64,000 bases of DNA from Chrysogorgia sp. JL179-B06 (GCA_035772405.1 JAYKKM010000048.1:3399501-3463500), one strand, 5' to 3'; counted from the first letter of the stretch, positions 35,598 through 50,700 are shown. Made by a program: numbers and translations. The notes: generated by a model from the letters alone, not told the origin.

Positions 35598-38500
35598 ACA
35601 CTAAATGTTACCCGTGCGCCTATGATCAGCACAATCCTATAGCACGCGTAATCATGGCGCATGGTTTGAATCAATCATTTACCACTAGTGTAAATTTATA
35701 CTCCTACGTGTCTGTTGTTCTCGAATCATAACGTTTTTGAATTGAACACTGAAGCACATGTAAATTTCTGATGAATATGTAATACGTATATGAACGATTC
35801 ATGGAATCGTCCCAAAAATCAATTCGATCTCCACGGTGAAAATACGAACGCCTATCTAAATACTCTTTGACATGTTAACGTCAAACGGCTAAACGCAAAC
35901 GTCTAACTGCGGTTTTCTGTTAACAAAAAGAACGTTAATCCAGACCCGGAGCTACGGGTGTGTGTGTGTGTGTGTGTGTGTGTTTATACGAGTTTCAGTC
36001 GGCAGAAATTATATTTTAGACGTGTTCGATTTAACACGGACAAGTAGAATTCATTAACGTTTAGCACTTATCACTTTAAACTACCAAATTTAAGACTCAC
36101 AAATCTAATGTTGATATTAAATGTTTTGTTTATATGTAAATGTAATCAACGAGAGAACGCCGAAGACATAAATTTGTTAAAATGTCATCATGTTTTCATT
36201 TCGTATTGAGAGTGCGTTATTAACGTAGGACTAATTAACCATTTCACCAGCTGACCAGGGTCATTTTAGTAGACACCCAACAGAAAGACAATATTTTGCA
36301 GTGGCGGATCCACGCACGCACGCACGCGGCGCGCGCCCCCATGTCAAGACGAAGAAGTCCGAGTGATAAACGCAATATTATATGACCGATTTGTTTTGGT
36401 AGCTTATCCAATTTTCATTGCAAAAGCCAGTTTGCATGCACTCATGGATATTTTAACATGGGTTCCAAGATAAAACGATGGACGTTTTCAGATGGCTAAA
36501 GTGTATATATTGGTTCTGTACTACTTCTGAGTTTATATTAAAGTGTTTCATAATCTTGATGCTGCTTTGTAATCGTGCATTTTTAGCAACGGTGTGGTGC
36601 CCTAATTTCGCAAAACTCTTATCAGAAATCGCCGGAAAAGCACTTCTGGGCTTTGCAAAATTAAAAATTTTCCTGGGGGAGCATACACCCAGACTCCCCT
36701 AGTGGGTGCGCGGCATAGCCCCGAAGATACACCCACAACGTGCTGATTCTTCATGTGCACCCCCTCTTTCGAACAACCCTGCATCCGCCACTGTTTTGAC
36801 AAGATTCTATTGATAGGATGTAGTCGGTACAAGCTAGTGCGTCAGTCTGTTGAAGTGAGCTTACACCCCCCCCCCCTGTAAAATTTTCTGAGTACGGCCC
36901 TGCGTTAATCTTTCCATACACCGAACGTTGACCGATTTTTCTTGTATATTTATAGCAACAAACAAAAGGAGACAGCCCATTCATTTGAAATGACTCTGAA
37001 ACCACACCACGATGCCATTCACTGTTGTGCTTTCTCTTCTGATGGGAAAACTATTGTTTCATCATCTTCCGATGGAACTGCAAAGGTAATAAATTGTAGA
37101 AGGTTACAGGTTGTACACATATACCATGGAAGTCCATGTAGCTTAATGGTTAGAGCATCTCGCTGGTCATCAGATTATAATTGGGACCAGAAAGTATGAC
37201 CATGTGACACCCGTCCTTAAGCAATTAAACTGGCTGCCTGTCAGCTATATGCAGTGTGTAAAGGGACTAGCTCCAGACTATCTAGTAGATAGGTTTACGA
37301 CACGTTCCACAAACACGAAATAAGGATAAGCTAAACATCCCAGCCTATAAGTCTTCCTCCGGTCAGCGAACATTCTTATGTCGTGTAGTGTCCTTGCAAA
37401 ATTGGCCCTGAAAAGCCCGGAAAGGGAGTGTTAATAAAGTTATTATTATTATTATTATTATTATTATCAGAAGGTTACAGGTTGTACACATATGTAACCT
37501 TCACTCTACCATCTGGCTCAATGATTAGATCATCTCACCGGTCATCAGAAGGTTACAAGTTGTACACATACAGTATGTAACCTTCACTCATCAAGAAGGT
37601 TACAGGTTGTACACATATGTAACCTTCACTCTACCATCTTAGTCCATGTAGCTCAATAGTTAGAGCATCTCACTGGTCATCAGAAGATTACAAGTTGTAC
37701 ACATATGTTACCTTCACTCTACTATCTTAGTTCATGTAGCTCAATGGTTAGAGCATCTCACTGGTCATCAGAAGGTTACAGATTGTATTCATATGTAACC
37801 GTCACTATCTCAGTCTATGTGGCTAAATGGTTTTGCACATGTAACCGGAATGAGATGGTTACTGGTTTCCTATCAGGCGGAACGGAACAACTGATCCAGT
37901 CAATATAAAAAACCTTGACATTAACCACTTTATATCACTCTAATTCCACAATCAGGTTTGGGAAGCCGTGTCCGGCAAGGTACTTCACTCTCTCGAAGAC
38001 CACGACGATGTTGTGATTTGCTGTGCATTCAACTACGACAACACCAAGGTCGTGACGGCGTCTTACGATAAAACCGTTAAGGTAAGCCATTTATACGTTG
38101 TAAAACAGCTGAACATTACAAAACAGCTGAAAATTTTTAAAAATTTGCGAAAGAATTGAGGAAATGGGAGAAATTTAAAAGACTAATATAATAAAAACCT
38201 TATTAACCTCGTTTGGTCCTCGTTTTTGTCATCGTTTAGATCTGGAAACTTGGACTACATCATGATTTGAAACTAACCTACAAAGACCATACACAAGACG
38301 TCTATTGTGCAGCGTTTTCGCCTACGGCTACCGGAAAGACAGTGATTTCTTGCTCGGCGGATAACACTATCAGGGTATGTTAATATTTCAAATACCATTA
38401 ATAATTAATGAAGAAAATTCAAAAGAAATGAATGTTTAATCAGTAGTTATATATCTGCTTGTATATCTACAACCACGAGTGGTCTATCTTAGCTCTAAAA

Positions 38501-38748
38501 CATTGAAATTGTGCTTTTTCTGAATTTATCTGATCAAATATTACTGATATTAACATCAAAGACTCGGAGTATTGGATATATTGATGGAGATATATTGATG
38601 GAGATACACGCCTTCGGCTCGAGCTTGTATATCCAGTACAATGTACACGGCCGCTCATGTTGTAAATAGTACATAATTATGGTCATAAGTTGATATTCGG
38701 TAATTTTAGGGAAGAGCGAATAATCCATTATCCATATGCAAAGGTTAT

Positions 38749-38789
<41 letters not shown>

Positions 38790-41700
38790 CGACGACGACG
38801 ACGACGACAACAACAATCACAACAACGACAACAACAACGACAACAACAACCACGACAACAACAACCGCGACAATAATGACAACAACAACCACGACAACAA
38901 CCACAACAACAACCACCAGCACCACGACAACCACAACAACAACCACCAGCACCAGCACCACGACAACAATCGCAACAACAACAACCAATACAACAAAAAC
39001 CAAGCAACAGAACAACATTCATACGTTTTCGTCTTATAAACAATCTTTAATTTTAAGCACTGATGCCTGCCTTTTAAATAACCTCTTGAGAGCGAAAGAT
39101 TTGTGTACATTGCGTATGCTTCATGTCTTTAGGTTTGGGACTGTGAAACTGGTTTTACCTCGTCTGTTTGTAAGGGCCATTCTGACGTCGTACGCTGGTG
39201 TTGTTTCTCCCCTGATGGAGAAAGAATTGCATCTGGCTCTCATGACCTCACCATCAAGGTAACATAATGATCTTATAAAATATTAAAGGACATTGGCAAC
39301 AAAAATTAAGTTTGTCTAATATGAAAGAACTCGTAAAATGATAGAGTAACACCTTTTACAAATATTCCGTATTTTACTTCGTTTTTGAAATATTTCAGTT
39401 TGTTTAATATGTAAATGAGATGGTCTCTGACGTCAGGGTGGGGTGGAGAATTTTCACTGATTAAAAATGTCTTATATCTCAGTGATTGCTAAGTTTACAA
39501 CGTTCATTATCATGAGGAGTTATTATATGCACATTTTCAAGTAAATCTGTGGAACAAACTTGAAGATTGAACTAATATTTTAATGAGTGAAAATTCTCTA
39601 CCCCACACCTGACGTCAGAGACCATCTCATTTACATATCAAACAAACTGAGATATTTCAAAAACGAAGTAAAATACCGAAAAGTTGTAAAAGGTGTTGCT
39701 CTATCATTTTACGAGTTCTTTCATATTAGACAAACTTAATTTTTGTTGCCAATGTCCTTTAATGATCTTATAAAATATGAAATAATGATCTTATAAAATA
39801 TTAATTAATGTGACCTAAAGTGTAAATGTTTGAACTCAGCGGCAATACCTGTACATATTCAATATCACTTTGTCGAGATGACGTCAGTATCCATGTTTGT
39901 CCGCATTTACCCATAATTATTGCAGCCATAACAAAAGAAAATAGCTTATTTGCAATCATTTGTGAGTCAAATTTGGTTTGTTTGTCCACATTTTGAGCTA
40001 TTAATAGCAGCAGCTTAAAGGGCTATTCATCAAGGATATATATAAAAGCTGAAAAATTGCTAAATGTTTGGGGATGACCCACACGGTGATGAGAAACTGT
40101 ATATATTTTTTTCTTTGGCCTTATCCCCATGATTAAAGCAAAATGCGTTTCTATTTCAGATATGGAATGCTGATACCGGCGAGTGTGTTATCACTAGTCC
40201 AAAACACGACAAGTTTGTGTCTTATTGTTGTTTCAGTCGAGATGGAAGCCTCGTGTACGCCAGCTCTGGTACTCTTATTCGGGTAAGATGTATGAACCAC
40301 ATAATGATAGTGTGTGTTCGATTATGTACAGTACAGCAGAGCAGAGCAAAGCAGAGGAACTCCGCGCAACGTACTGCACAACGCAGCTCAACGAAGCACA
40401 ACGCAGCGCAACACAACGCAGCGCAACGCAGCGCAACACAACGCAGCGCAACACAACACAACGCAGCGCAACGCAACACACGCAGCGCAACGCAGCACAA
40501 CGCAACGCAAAACAATACAATGCTACGCAACCCGACGCAACTCAGTGTAACACAGCACAACTTAACTAAATACAACGCAACGCAGCGCAGCGCAACGCAG
40601 CACAACACAACGCAGCACAACACAACGCAGCGCAACGCAACGCAACGCAGCGCAACGCAATACAACACAGCGCAAAGGAGCGTGGCAACGCAACACAACG
40701 CAACACAACGCAACACAACGCAACACAACGCAACACAACGCAACACAACGCAACACAACGCAGCGCGGCAACGCAGCGCAACACAAAACAAATAAGCACG
40801 ACGCAAACAATACAATGCAACGCAGCACAACGCAACGCAGCACAACGCAACTCAGTGTAACACAGCACAACGTAACGAAATACAATGCAACATAACTCAG
40901 TGTAACACAGAACAACGCAATACAATGCACCGTAACACAGCACAACGCAGGGTAGTACAGTGTAGTGTAGTACAGTACAGTACAGTACAGTCAGTATAGT
41001 ATAGTACAGTACAGTCTCATTTTCTTTCAATAGATATGGGACAGCAGTACATGCGAACCACGTGGCTCTCTGGACACTCTGGACGTAGTGCAGCGTAACA
41101 CAGCACAACACAGAGTAGTGCAGTGCAGTACAGTATAGTACAGTACAGTACCGTCTTATTTTCTTTCAATAGATATGGAACAGCAGTACATGCGAACCAC
41201 GTGGCTATCTGGACACCACATCGCCAGTGCTAGCGTTTGTTCTATCTCCACGTGGAGATAAAATTGCTGCAGCTCTATCGGATGAAACCATTCAGGTAAT
41301 CAGTAAAAGGGCTGCTGCATGCGATGAAGAATTGTGTTGCAACACAAAATTAGTACACTTAAATTATGAAATTATCAGTAACTATATGTTATATGACGTG
41401 TCCAACTCATCTATATATACGACTCTGTCTCGTAAGAAAGCTCTGGTCTGTCTGCAAAATTGGTTGTTTAGGGAACTGTCATTAATTCCACCCGGGAGGG
41501 GGCAGAAGGAAAACTGAAAATTATTGTTAAAGTTTCGTGGCCCAACCAGTTACATAGCGTATATCAATTCCTATGTTATAAATATTTGTTTTCTTCGATT
41601 ACTTTTGATACTAATCAAAAAGGTTTCATGGCGCATCAAAGGTTTTCCAAACGTTTTCGTAGCCCCACCAACTTTTGATTTATAGTTTCATGGCCCAGCA

Positions 41701-44700
41701 CTTTTCCTTCTGCGCCCCACCCTGGTGGAATTAATGATAGCTCCCTTGCATACTTTAGTGTGAGAGTTCAAAAGAATATCAGCCGAGTCCTTAAAGGTAC
41801 CCTTTTCCAAAGGAATGGTCAATCTGGTATTAGCACTTATTCGAAAGCAACGGATATTGTTTACAACTTTAATATTATTTCACTTCAATCTTCGATTCAA
41901 TCAAAATAACCCAGCAGCACTTGAAATATGGACACATTTCAAGCATGTCTTGTTCCTTCACCGACAATTGTGTACCACTTCATTTTACAGCTGTGGGATG
42001 TCGCGACTACCGAACGACTTAATACGTACCATGGCCACAAAAGCTGGGTTCATACTGTGGATTTCTCGCCTGATGCGAACCAGCTGGTCAGTGGATCTGC
42101 TGATGAAACTGTGAAGGTATGTACAACACATACACAGGTATGTACATGTACATAGCGTGTGTTAATATATATACACTGCTGTAGTGAATGTGAGAAAGCT
42201 TGGAGTATGACAGATAGTTTATTATATTTATCACTGTTTTAAGTGAACGGAATACTCCAACAGGCTAGAAGCCCAATTGAAGGGGTTCTGAGGGCCTACG
42301 ATTTAAGGTCGTCGTTATCCGAGAAGACACGAAAGTATTATACCATTTGCTTGTATTATTGCAAAGGCAGCACTTTCTCCTCAATTATTTTAAGACCCTG
42401 AGTGGTGGTCCGACCAGAATTTGAACCTGTGGGCTGTGTCTCCCAATTCATACACAACAGATGATACATGGATGATCGTCAAGCTCATTCCCGGACAAGA
42501 ATCGAACCTGTCACCTTCTGATTGTCGGTGAGATGCTCTAACAATTGAGCTACCGAGACTCAGATGAAGAGCGAAGGTTGAAATAATGTACTGGTTCGAT
42601 TGATATATGTACTGCCTATGCGGCAGTCACTAATGGTCGATGGCTGAACAATGCTGGAACAATGTTGTTATATCATCGCTGCCGAAGTTGACACTACAAC
42701 ATTGTTCACGTCTGTCATTTCTTGACTATTTCTTGGCTTTCCAAACTCCCCCTGTATAAGTGTAGGATTTCTCTTCAACCCTGGCTTTGTTTGACTGTGT
42801 GACGTAAATATTTGGTGGTTGTACGAGATTTTTATTGGAACCAAGGCTTAAAGTGTCTGTCTCATGTGTGGGCTTTTTAAATTTTTATATTCTTTGAGAC
42901 TTTATAAAGTTTCATGTTGATGCCTTTTTCTCCTGCTCAAGTTGGTTTAATATTTACAGGAAGTGATGTCACCCAGGGACACGCCAACAGTTTGTACAGT
43001 GATTTGACGTCACTTCCTGTGAATAGTAAACAATTTAAACTTTAATACTATAGAGGAAAAACGCATGAACATGAAGGTGTAGCTGAAGCCAAATGTCAAA
43101 GATTACCAATATATAAGCAACGGCTTCCGTAACTCAGTGGTCAGAGCAATGCAATAGCATCGCAGATCGCGGGTTCAATTCCAGCCGCAAGGCCTCTAAG
43201 TTGCATTTTTCGCAACTGGTCCCGGTTTGGTCTTAAAATGTATATATTCTAACACTCGAAATTTCCTTCAACATAAATCCTTAGAACCTATATATATATA
43301 CAGTAGAACCCCGCTAACTCGAACTCGCTTAACTCGAACTCCCCGCTAACTCGAACTAAATCCAATTTCCCCTGGATTTGATAGTACATTTTATAGTAAT
43401 TTACTCCGGTTAACTCGAACTCGCTTAACTCGAATTCCTCGCTAATTCGAACAAATTTCATTTTCCCTTGGTCAAATTTCCCCGGTTAACTCGAACTCTA
43501 ATCTCGAAACGCGGATCGGTAAACCTCGAAGGCTTAAATTTCATAAGTCGAAAGCGTAAATTCGATTTAAACAACAACAATTTAATCAATTTATACATAC
43601 AGTATACTGTAGCTTCAAACGTCCATAATTAACAATTTGCTTCAATACCGTTACAACTCTGGTATTACTGATCTTGCTTATGCAGTTCGTTTTGTAAAAT
43701 GTTTACATATTTCTCCTGTCCAGAGAACTTAAGTGCACATGGAACTTGTATACCGTCTCCGTCACCCAGGTTAATGGATTTGCCTTTGATGGTAACTTTG
43801 CACGAATTATGAGTATCCGCTCGCAAAAAGTAAAAGATTGTTTTGGCAAAGCGTCCATCAAATATTATTTCGAAGAAATGCAAATAGTTGACATTAGAAC
43901 TGAACCTCAGTCTTAGGGATTCCTTGTTAATTTTCTTGTTTATATAAAGCACGGGTCTTTTGAAAGTATTAGATAACACTAGAACTATCTGTAAATTGCA
44001 CCGTAGTAGCTCACAATTGTAAATGAACAATAAAACTACTATAACTTATTAATTATTAACCTAATAAACGAAATTTAACACCACCCTCGTTAACTCGAAC
44101 CCCCGCTAACTCGAACAATTTTTCGTTTCCCTTGAGAGTTCGAGTTAGCGGGGTTCTACTGTATATATATAATATAGAAAATATATAGCCGGCGATTTGC
44201 TATTCAGTATCCACCTATATATATATATATATATAGACCGGACCGGTATAATATAGTGGACAGTGATCGCTGCTTGACTTTCCAAAGTTAAGCATCGTAC
44301 CTCTGGTACACTAACTGGATGGGTTACCACCTTGTTCATATATCGGTTCCGGAAGACTGAAAATTAGTGTTGCCATAATCCAATGAGCAGTGCTAATTGG
44401 AGGTCGGGCTTTCACCAAGAGCCTTAAATAAAATTGGGACCAGCTCTGGCTGGGGTAAGTGGTTAATTCCAGGGATAGGAGTGGCGCCCACCCCTACCTT
44501 CGGGTAGCAGCTATTGAAAGAGGAGCCTACGGGTCGCCTCCGGCTACGGCCGGCCAACTTACTTTTACTTACTTATATATATATAGAGAGAGAGAGAGAG
44601 AGATAGAGAAATAGAAAGAGATAGAGAGAGATAGAGAGAGAGAGGGATAGAGAGAGAGGGATAGAGAGAGAGATAGAGAGAGAGAGATAGAGAAATATAG

Positions 44701-47700
44701 AGAAATATAGAAAGAGATAGTGAGAGATAGAGAGATAGAGAGAGATAGAAAGCGACCGAAAGAGAGATGTAGATAGAGGGATAGAGAGTGGTGGCTTCAA
44801 AAAATTTAACGTAATGTCTTGTTTTCTGTTAGGTTTGGCCCGTTGATACGACTGCTTACGCCAAATTGGCGAAATTAAAGAGAGTCTTCGACGTGTTCTT
44901 TGGGCAAGATAAAATAACTATCGCTGTCGCCGACAATCGCAATCGACTAAAGGTATTGTGTTCATCTTGTGTTTAAGGTTTAAAGTGACTGTGAGGCCAA
45001 ATATGCTGCGAACTCTGAGCTTCTTTTCACAAATGATGACAATCCATTGACGGAGAGCAAAAAGAAAGAAAAATGAAGCGGGGAATGTTTCGCGGCGGCC
45101 ATCTTGAAGGGACTGATCTTTTAAGATGCTAAAATGAATAAGTTGTCGAAGGTTTTTCCGTAATTTAGAACACAAACTACGACAAACTACGGCTCCATTA
45201 CAGTAACTACAGTATGAAGCCGGGATTAGCGCGTTGCGGCCATATTGCAATTTGGAGTGATCACCGTGGGCACTGTTATGGAGCCGTAGTTCTATGTCAT
45301 AGGAAAACCTTGGACAACTGATCAGGGCTCAAAATAACGGCCGGTAGATCGCCGGTCAAAATGACCGGTCAACTTGATTTTAGCTCGGTCAAAATCTGTT
45401 TTTGACCGGTCTAATAATACGCATACACTTACAGTGAAACAAATAATAACGAATTTGTTTTAACGAATTTATTGTTTCATGTTTTAAACGCTCAAGACGT
45501 TAGCAATCACGTTGTAAAAGTGAACAGGCAACGTTATCATCGTTGATTAGGTTGGTTGTCTAAAGTAAATAAAATTTTATTGTTTTCTAGATATAATCTT
45601 GATATTGAGTAATAAACTTTACTCAATATAGAGGTAGTCTTTGACGGAGTTAAATTTTTCATCCCACTTACTATATTTAGCCTAAAACGACTCGCCTACC
45701 TAAATGATTATTACCAATTAATAAATACCAAAAACAAAAACGCAAAAGAAACCAAAGCGTTGTTCTTGTCAATTGTGTATAAATTGAGCACATGTTAACT
45801 TTAAATCTTGCTTGACTGAGTCTGTACCCTCGACACTACCCTCCTCCATTGCTTCCTCGTCGTCACTCTGCTCACCAGCCTCCTTCCTGCGAAACAAAAT
45901 CGAAACGTTTCAAGTGCAAACAATGTTTTTGTCGTACGTAACTTGAAATATACAGTCATGAAATATACAGTCTTTCTCTGACAAGATTTCAGCAGATATA
46001 CCGAAGAGAAAAAAACGATTTAAAATTCTATCAGAAGGCATACAAATGTGTCGACCAGTCAAAATGACCGGTGAGGTAAGAAAGTGGCCGGTCAAGAGGC
46101 ATTTTTGGCCGGTCATTGTCCGTTGACCGGCCGTTATTTTGAGCCCTGACTGATTGATTTTAGCATCTTAAAAGATCAGAGACAGATAGTTTCTGTTGTC
46201 TACAGTAAAACTATATAACATGGTCCCAACAACATGGCCGGCGCCACGAGCTACTTCGCTTCATTTTCTGAACAATAGTTGCTCGATGCAGTCTTTATTT
46301 AGAAATCAGTGATTATTTTCTCTTCAATATCGGCTTCACATGGCATCTAATGTTGACCCACTCGCAGCAAGTTGAGCATAAGAGGCTTTACACATTAGGC
46401 ATGCCATCCTAATGCGTGGCATTAATTCGCCATATTTATTCACCAGAATCTTGCAACCAGAATGTTTATATATTTTGTTCTATACTCTTTCATGTTCTCC
46501 TGTATTTCTATTCCAGGTATTTCAAGGACCGCATGGTTTAGAGATGTGCGAGAGTGAACCTCAGTCGAGTAAACTGACCTGTTGCGTCTTTTCACCGGAA
46601 GGAAGCAATGTAGCTATTGCAATGAAGTTAGGCGAAATAAAGGTAAGAGAAACTGTTTTCGTCAGTCCGTGCACCCATCAATGTCGGCACACAGTCTAGG
46701 CGACATGTTGCAGGGACATGTTTCTTCATGTGCATTACTCGTGAAACATGTCCCAGGGACAAGTCGCACGTTAGGTACACACGAGGGGTCATTTATTGAA
46801 TATATAGAAAATATTACCGTAGACGCCTGGGAATTAGTTCCAGAAAATAAAGATGGCGGACGACAGACGAAAGTCGCTTGTACTACTTATGATAATGCTG
46901 GTTGAAGAGGATTCTTCAACCAAAGAAGTAGAGAGAAAACAGTGGCAATTACGACAATGGTTAGCCAGAAGAGAAGAAAAAGGAGCATACTAAAAGAAAA
47001 TACTATAAGAAAAATACTATAAGAAAAAGGTGTTTCTTATGGAAGTCAAGGAGTATTTTTGTAGTGGTATTGCTCCACTCAAATGGCTCATGGATATCAC
47101 ACAACCTTTCACCTTCGGTCGCCATTTTAAAAAAACACGTCTACTGAAAGATTATTGTAAAAAATAACTCTTTCTCATTGGTTGGTTTGTATTTGGTCAC
47201 ATATGTCCCGCGACATGTCCCTGCAACATGTCGCCTAAAGTGTGTGTCGACATTCAAACTTGTTCGTGCACACATCTATCCAAAAATCTATTCTAATACT
47301 CAACATCTATAATAATTCATCCATCCTAATACTTAACATCGAAAGAGTCCAATGCCGCGCAACTAAGTTTATTTTATCGTTGCCATTCAAATCTGATGTT
47401 AACTATAAGGATAGACTAAAAAAACGGGATTTTACTGGCACGAGTACCTGCACTTATAGTTTCGACCTCTTTCATAATGACTGCCATTTTAAATATTCTT
47501 TTATGCGCATATAAATTAGCCTTTATACAACCTCGTAGGAAGCAAAGATTCTTTTGAATTGCTGACACACAAACGAGGCCATAAAGGCTAATTTAGATGC
47601 ACAGTATACAGTACCTTTTTAAAGCATTGGTTCGCTCATATGACCCTTTCGTTTCTATTAACACATCGGCGAACTATGTAAAAGGCGAGTCAGAAGGTGG

Positions 47701-50700
47701 GGGTACTGATGAGACTTCGTAAACTTATCCCTTGCAAGTCTAAACTTATACTTTATAAAACATCTATCCTACCACATCTTACCTATTGCCACTTGGTATG
47801 GCATTTTTGCAAAGCTACTGATGGACGGAAGATTGAGTGTATCCAAGAAAGAGCCCTCAGAGCCATATATCAAACCAGAACTACCCCGTATCAACAACTA
47901 TTGGACCAAGCAAAACTACCAACCCTTTATAATAGAAGACTCCAAGACATACTCATCCTTATGTACAAATTAAAGAACGGATTAGCACCAGAAAATGTAG
48001 CAGAAATATTTCACATAAGCAGAAAGAGATATAACCTAAGAAATGGAGATTTCATCATACCGCGGTTTGAAACCATAAGATATGGCAAACATTCAATAAG
48101 CTATACGGGACCCTACTTATGGTCAAAACTGGGAAATACAGAAAAGGACAAATCTAGCCTCAGTTCATTTAAATACCATATAAGAACTAGAGATATAGCT
48201 AGTCTAATAGAAGACGGATGTAAGAACTGCGGACTATGCTCCACATAGTGTTTTAGTAATTTTACATATATTATATTTATCTATTTTACTTTATTTTAGC
48301 CATATATCATCTATACTAATGCATAGTAACTATAGCATCTATACTTATCAATTTATAACATTGTATATTCATCCATAACTACTTAATATTTGCTACTATA
48401 TACCCTAAATAGTGTCCCCAATTAGTTTATCAAAAGCTAAACACCATTGACACTGAAATAAAGTTTTATTATTATTATTATCCTCCAGCCGTGTAACAAG
48501 ACGTACAAACCGATCAAATGAATTTGTTTAAATATCCCTAAAGTGAATAGCGTAACCTTTCAGAACAGTTTCTAGTGTAGAACCCCTAGGATATTCAACT
48601 CTCTACCATTACATCTGCGAGATGTTAACCTTTCTATTGGTCAATTCAAATCTGAACTGTTAAACCATTATCATTATACAACCGAACACGTGTACGATGT
48701 CGAAATTCCGCAAACTTTTAAAACCGTATGTGTAACAGCACTCTATATATATTTATTTTATTTCACTTGTACTGTATTTTGCAGATTCTCAGTGCCGAAA
48801 CTGGTCATCCTCTTGTGAAGTTTGATGGACATGAGACAATGGTTTATTCTTTAGTTTACAACACATCAGGCTCCGTGTTACTGTCTTGTTCTCATGACAA
48901 GTCTTTTATGGTAAATATGCAATATGTACTCCTACAGACGATACATGGACAATCGTGAAGCTCAAATCTTCAGAAAATATCTCTGAGTCCAAGACAGGAA
49001 TCGAACCTGTAACCTTCTGATTGCCGGTGAGACGCTCTAACCATTGAGCTACCAAGACTCAGATGGAGAGCGAAGGTTACAATGATGTATACTGGTTCGA
49101 TTGATATATGTACTGCCTGTGCGACAGTCACTATATATCATAAATACTTGGATGTGTTATGTATATATACTAATGTAGTAACTGGGAGCTTGGAGTAGAC
49201 AGACTGCATCGACTATCGTCAAGCTCCAATCCTCTGAAAAGGAGTCCTGGACAAGGATTGAACCTGTAACCTTCTGATTGCCGGTGAGACGCTCTACCCA
49301 TTAAGCTACTGAGATATATGTACGAGAATGAAAACGTTATTTCTCGAGTACAAGAACAGATACCGAAAAACTATTAACATTTCTAAACATTATACTTAAA
49401 GGACATTTATTTAAAACTAATTAATTTTTTTGACTACAGTTCTCCTTTAATAATGGCACTTCTCAATCCCAATCCTAACCCTAACCTTGATCCTAACCTT
49501 AATCCTAATCCTAACCGTAGCTAACCCTAACCTAACCAAAAATAAAGACAAGACAAAAACAGAAAGGTCCTTTTGAGTCATCCCTTTTAGCCATTTCCTT
49601 GCTGATAACTGTTCCGAATGATTATTTCTTTTCAAGACCTGGAATAGTGAAACGGGACAGGCATTATTGACGAAGGAATCAAGACATTCAGATGAAGTAA
49701 CATTAGGATTCTTCTTTGACAATGACCAACGTATAGCTACGTCGTCGAAAGATGGTACTGCTAAGGTAGACATATATACACAGCTTTTGGGGGTAAGGGA
49801 GAGGGATGATGGAAAGAAGGAGGGATCACGGAGAGAAGGAGGGATGATGGAGAAAAGGAGAGGCGAGAGAGAGAACGAGAGGTGAGGGAGAGGAGAGATG
49901 AGGGAGAGAAGGAGGGATGAGGGAGAGAAGGAGGATGCGGGAGAGAGAACGAGAGGTGAGGAAGAGAAGGAGGGACTAGGGAGAGAAGGAGGGAGAGAAG
50001 GAGGGGTGAGGGAGGGATGAGGCAGAGGTGAGAGAAAGAGAGAAGGAGGATGCGAGAGAGAAGGAGAGGTGAGAGAAGGAGGATGAGGGATAGAAGGAGA
50101 GGTGAGGGAGAGGAGGGAGATAAGGAGGGATCAGGGAGAAAAGGAGGGATGTGGGAGAGGAGGAGAGGTGAGGAAGAGAAGGAGGTGTGAGGGAGAGAAA
50201 GATGGATGAGGGAGAGAGGGAGGGATGAGGGATAGAAGCAGGGATGAGGGAGAGAGGGAGGGGTGAGGGAGAGAAGGAGGGATGAGGGATAGAGGGAGGG
50301 ATGAGGGAGAGTGGGAGGGATGATGGAGAGAAGGAGGGATGACGGAGGGATGAGCGAGAGGAGTGAGGGAGAGAAGGAAGGATGAGGGAGAGAAGGAGGG
50401 ACGAGGGAGAGGAGTGAGGGAGAGAATGAGGGAGAGAAGGAGGGATGATGGGGAGAAGGAGTGATGAGGGAGAGGAGGAGGGATGATGGAGAGAAGGGAA
50501 GGTGAGGAGAGGTGAGGGAAAGGAAGGATGTATTAGTAGGTGTTTATTGTCCGTGTGTTATAATAAACAGCTGAGTGACTTTGTATTTTCTGAGCAGTTA
50601 CTGCATTGCACGTTCTTGTGCATTAATTAAAATGAATGCATTTTATTACCCCGATCAGGTCTGGGATGCCACCTCTGGCGAGCTCCTGTTCACCTGCGAC

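Noticed and set aside
40217..41111. Frames up to 207 codons on both strands
   Set aside because: Low-complexity acgca/acaca array; only the part up to 40282 is a real WD40 exon.
43665..44030. 121-codon minus-strand frame as a transposase
   Set aside because: It lies inside a Tigger-like element but shows no DDE-type spacing or DNA-binding motif that I can recognise.
49465..49550. True interstitial telomere from chromosome fusion
   Set aside because: The tract is short and irregular, and a similar one occurs at 21866-21900; more likely microsatellite drift.
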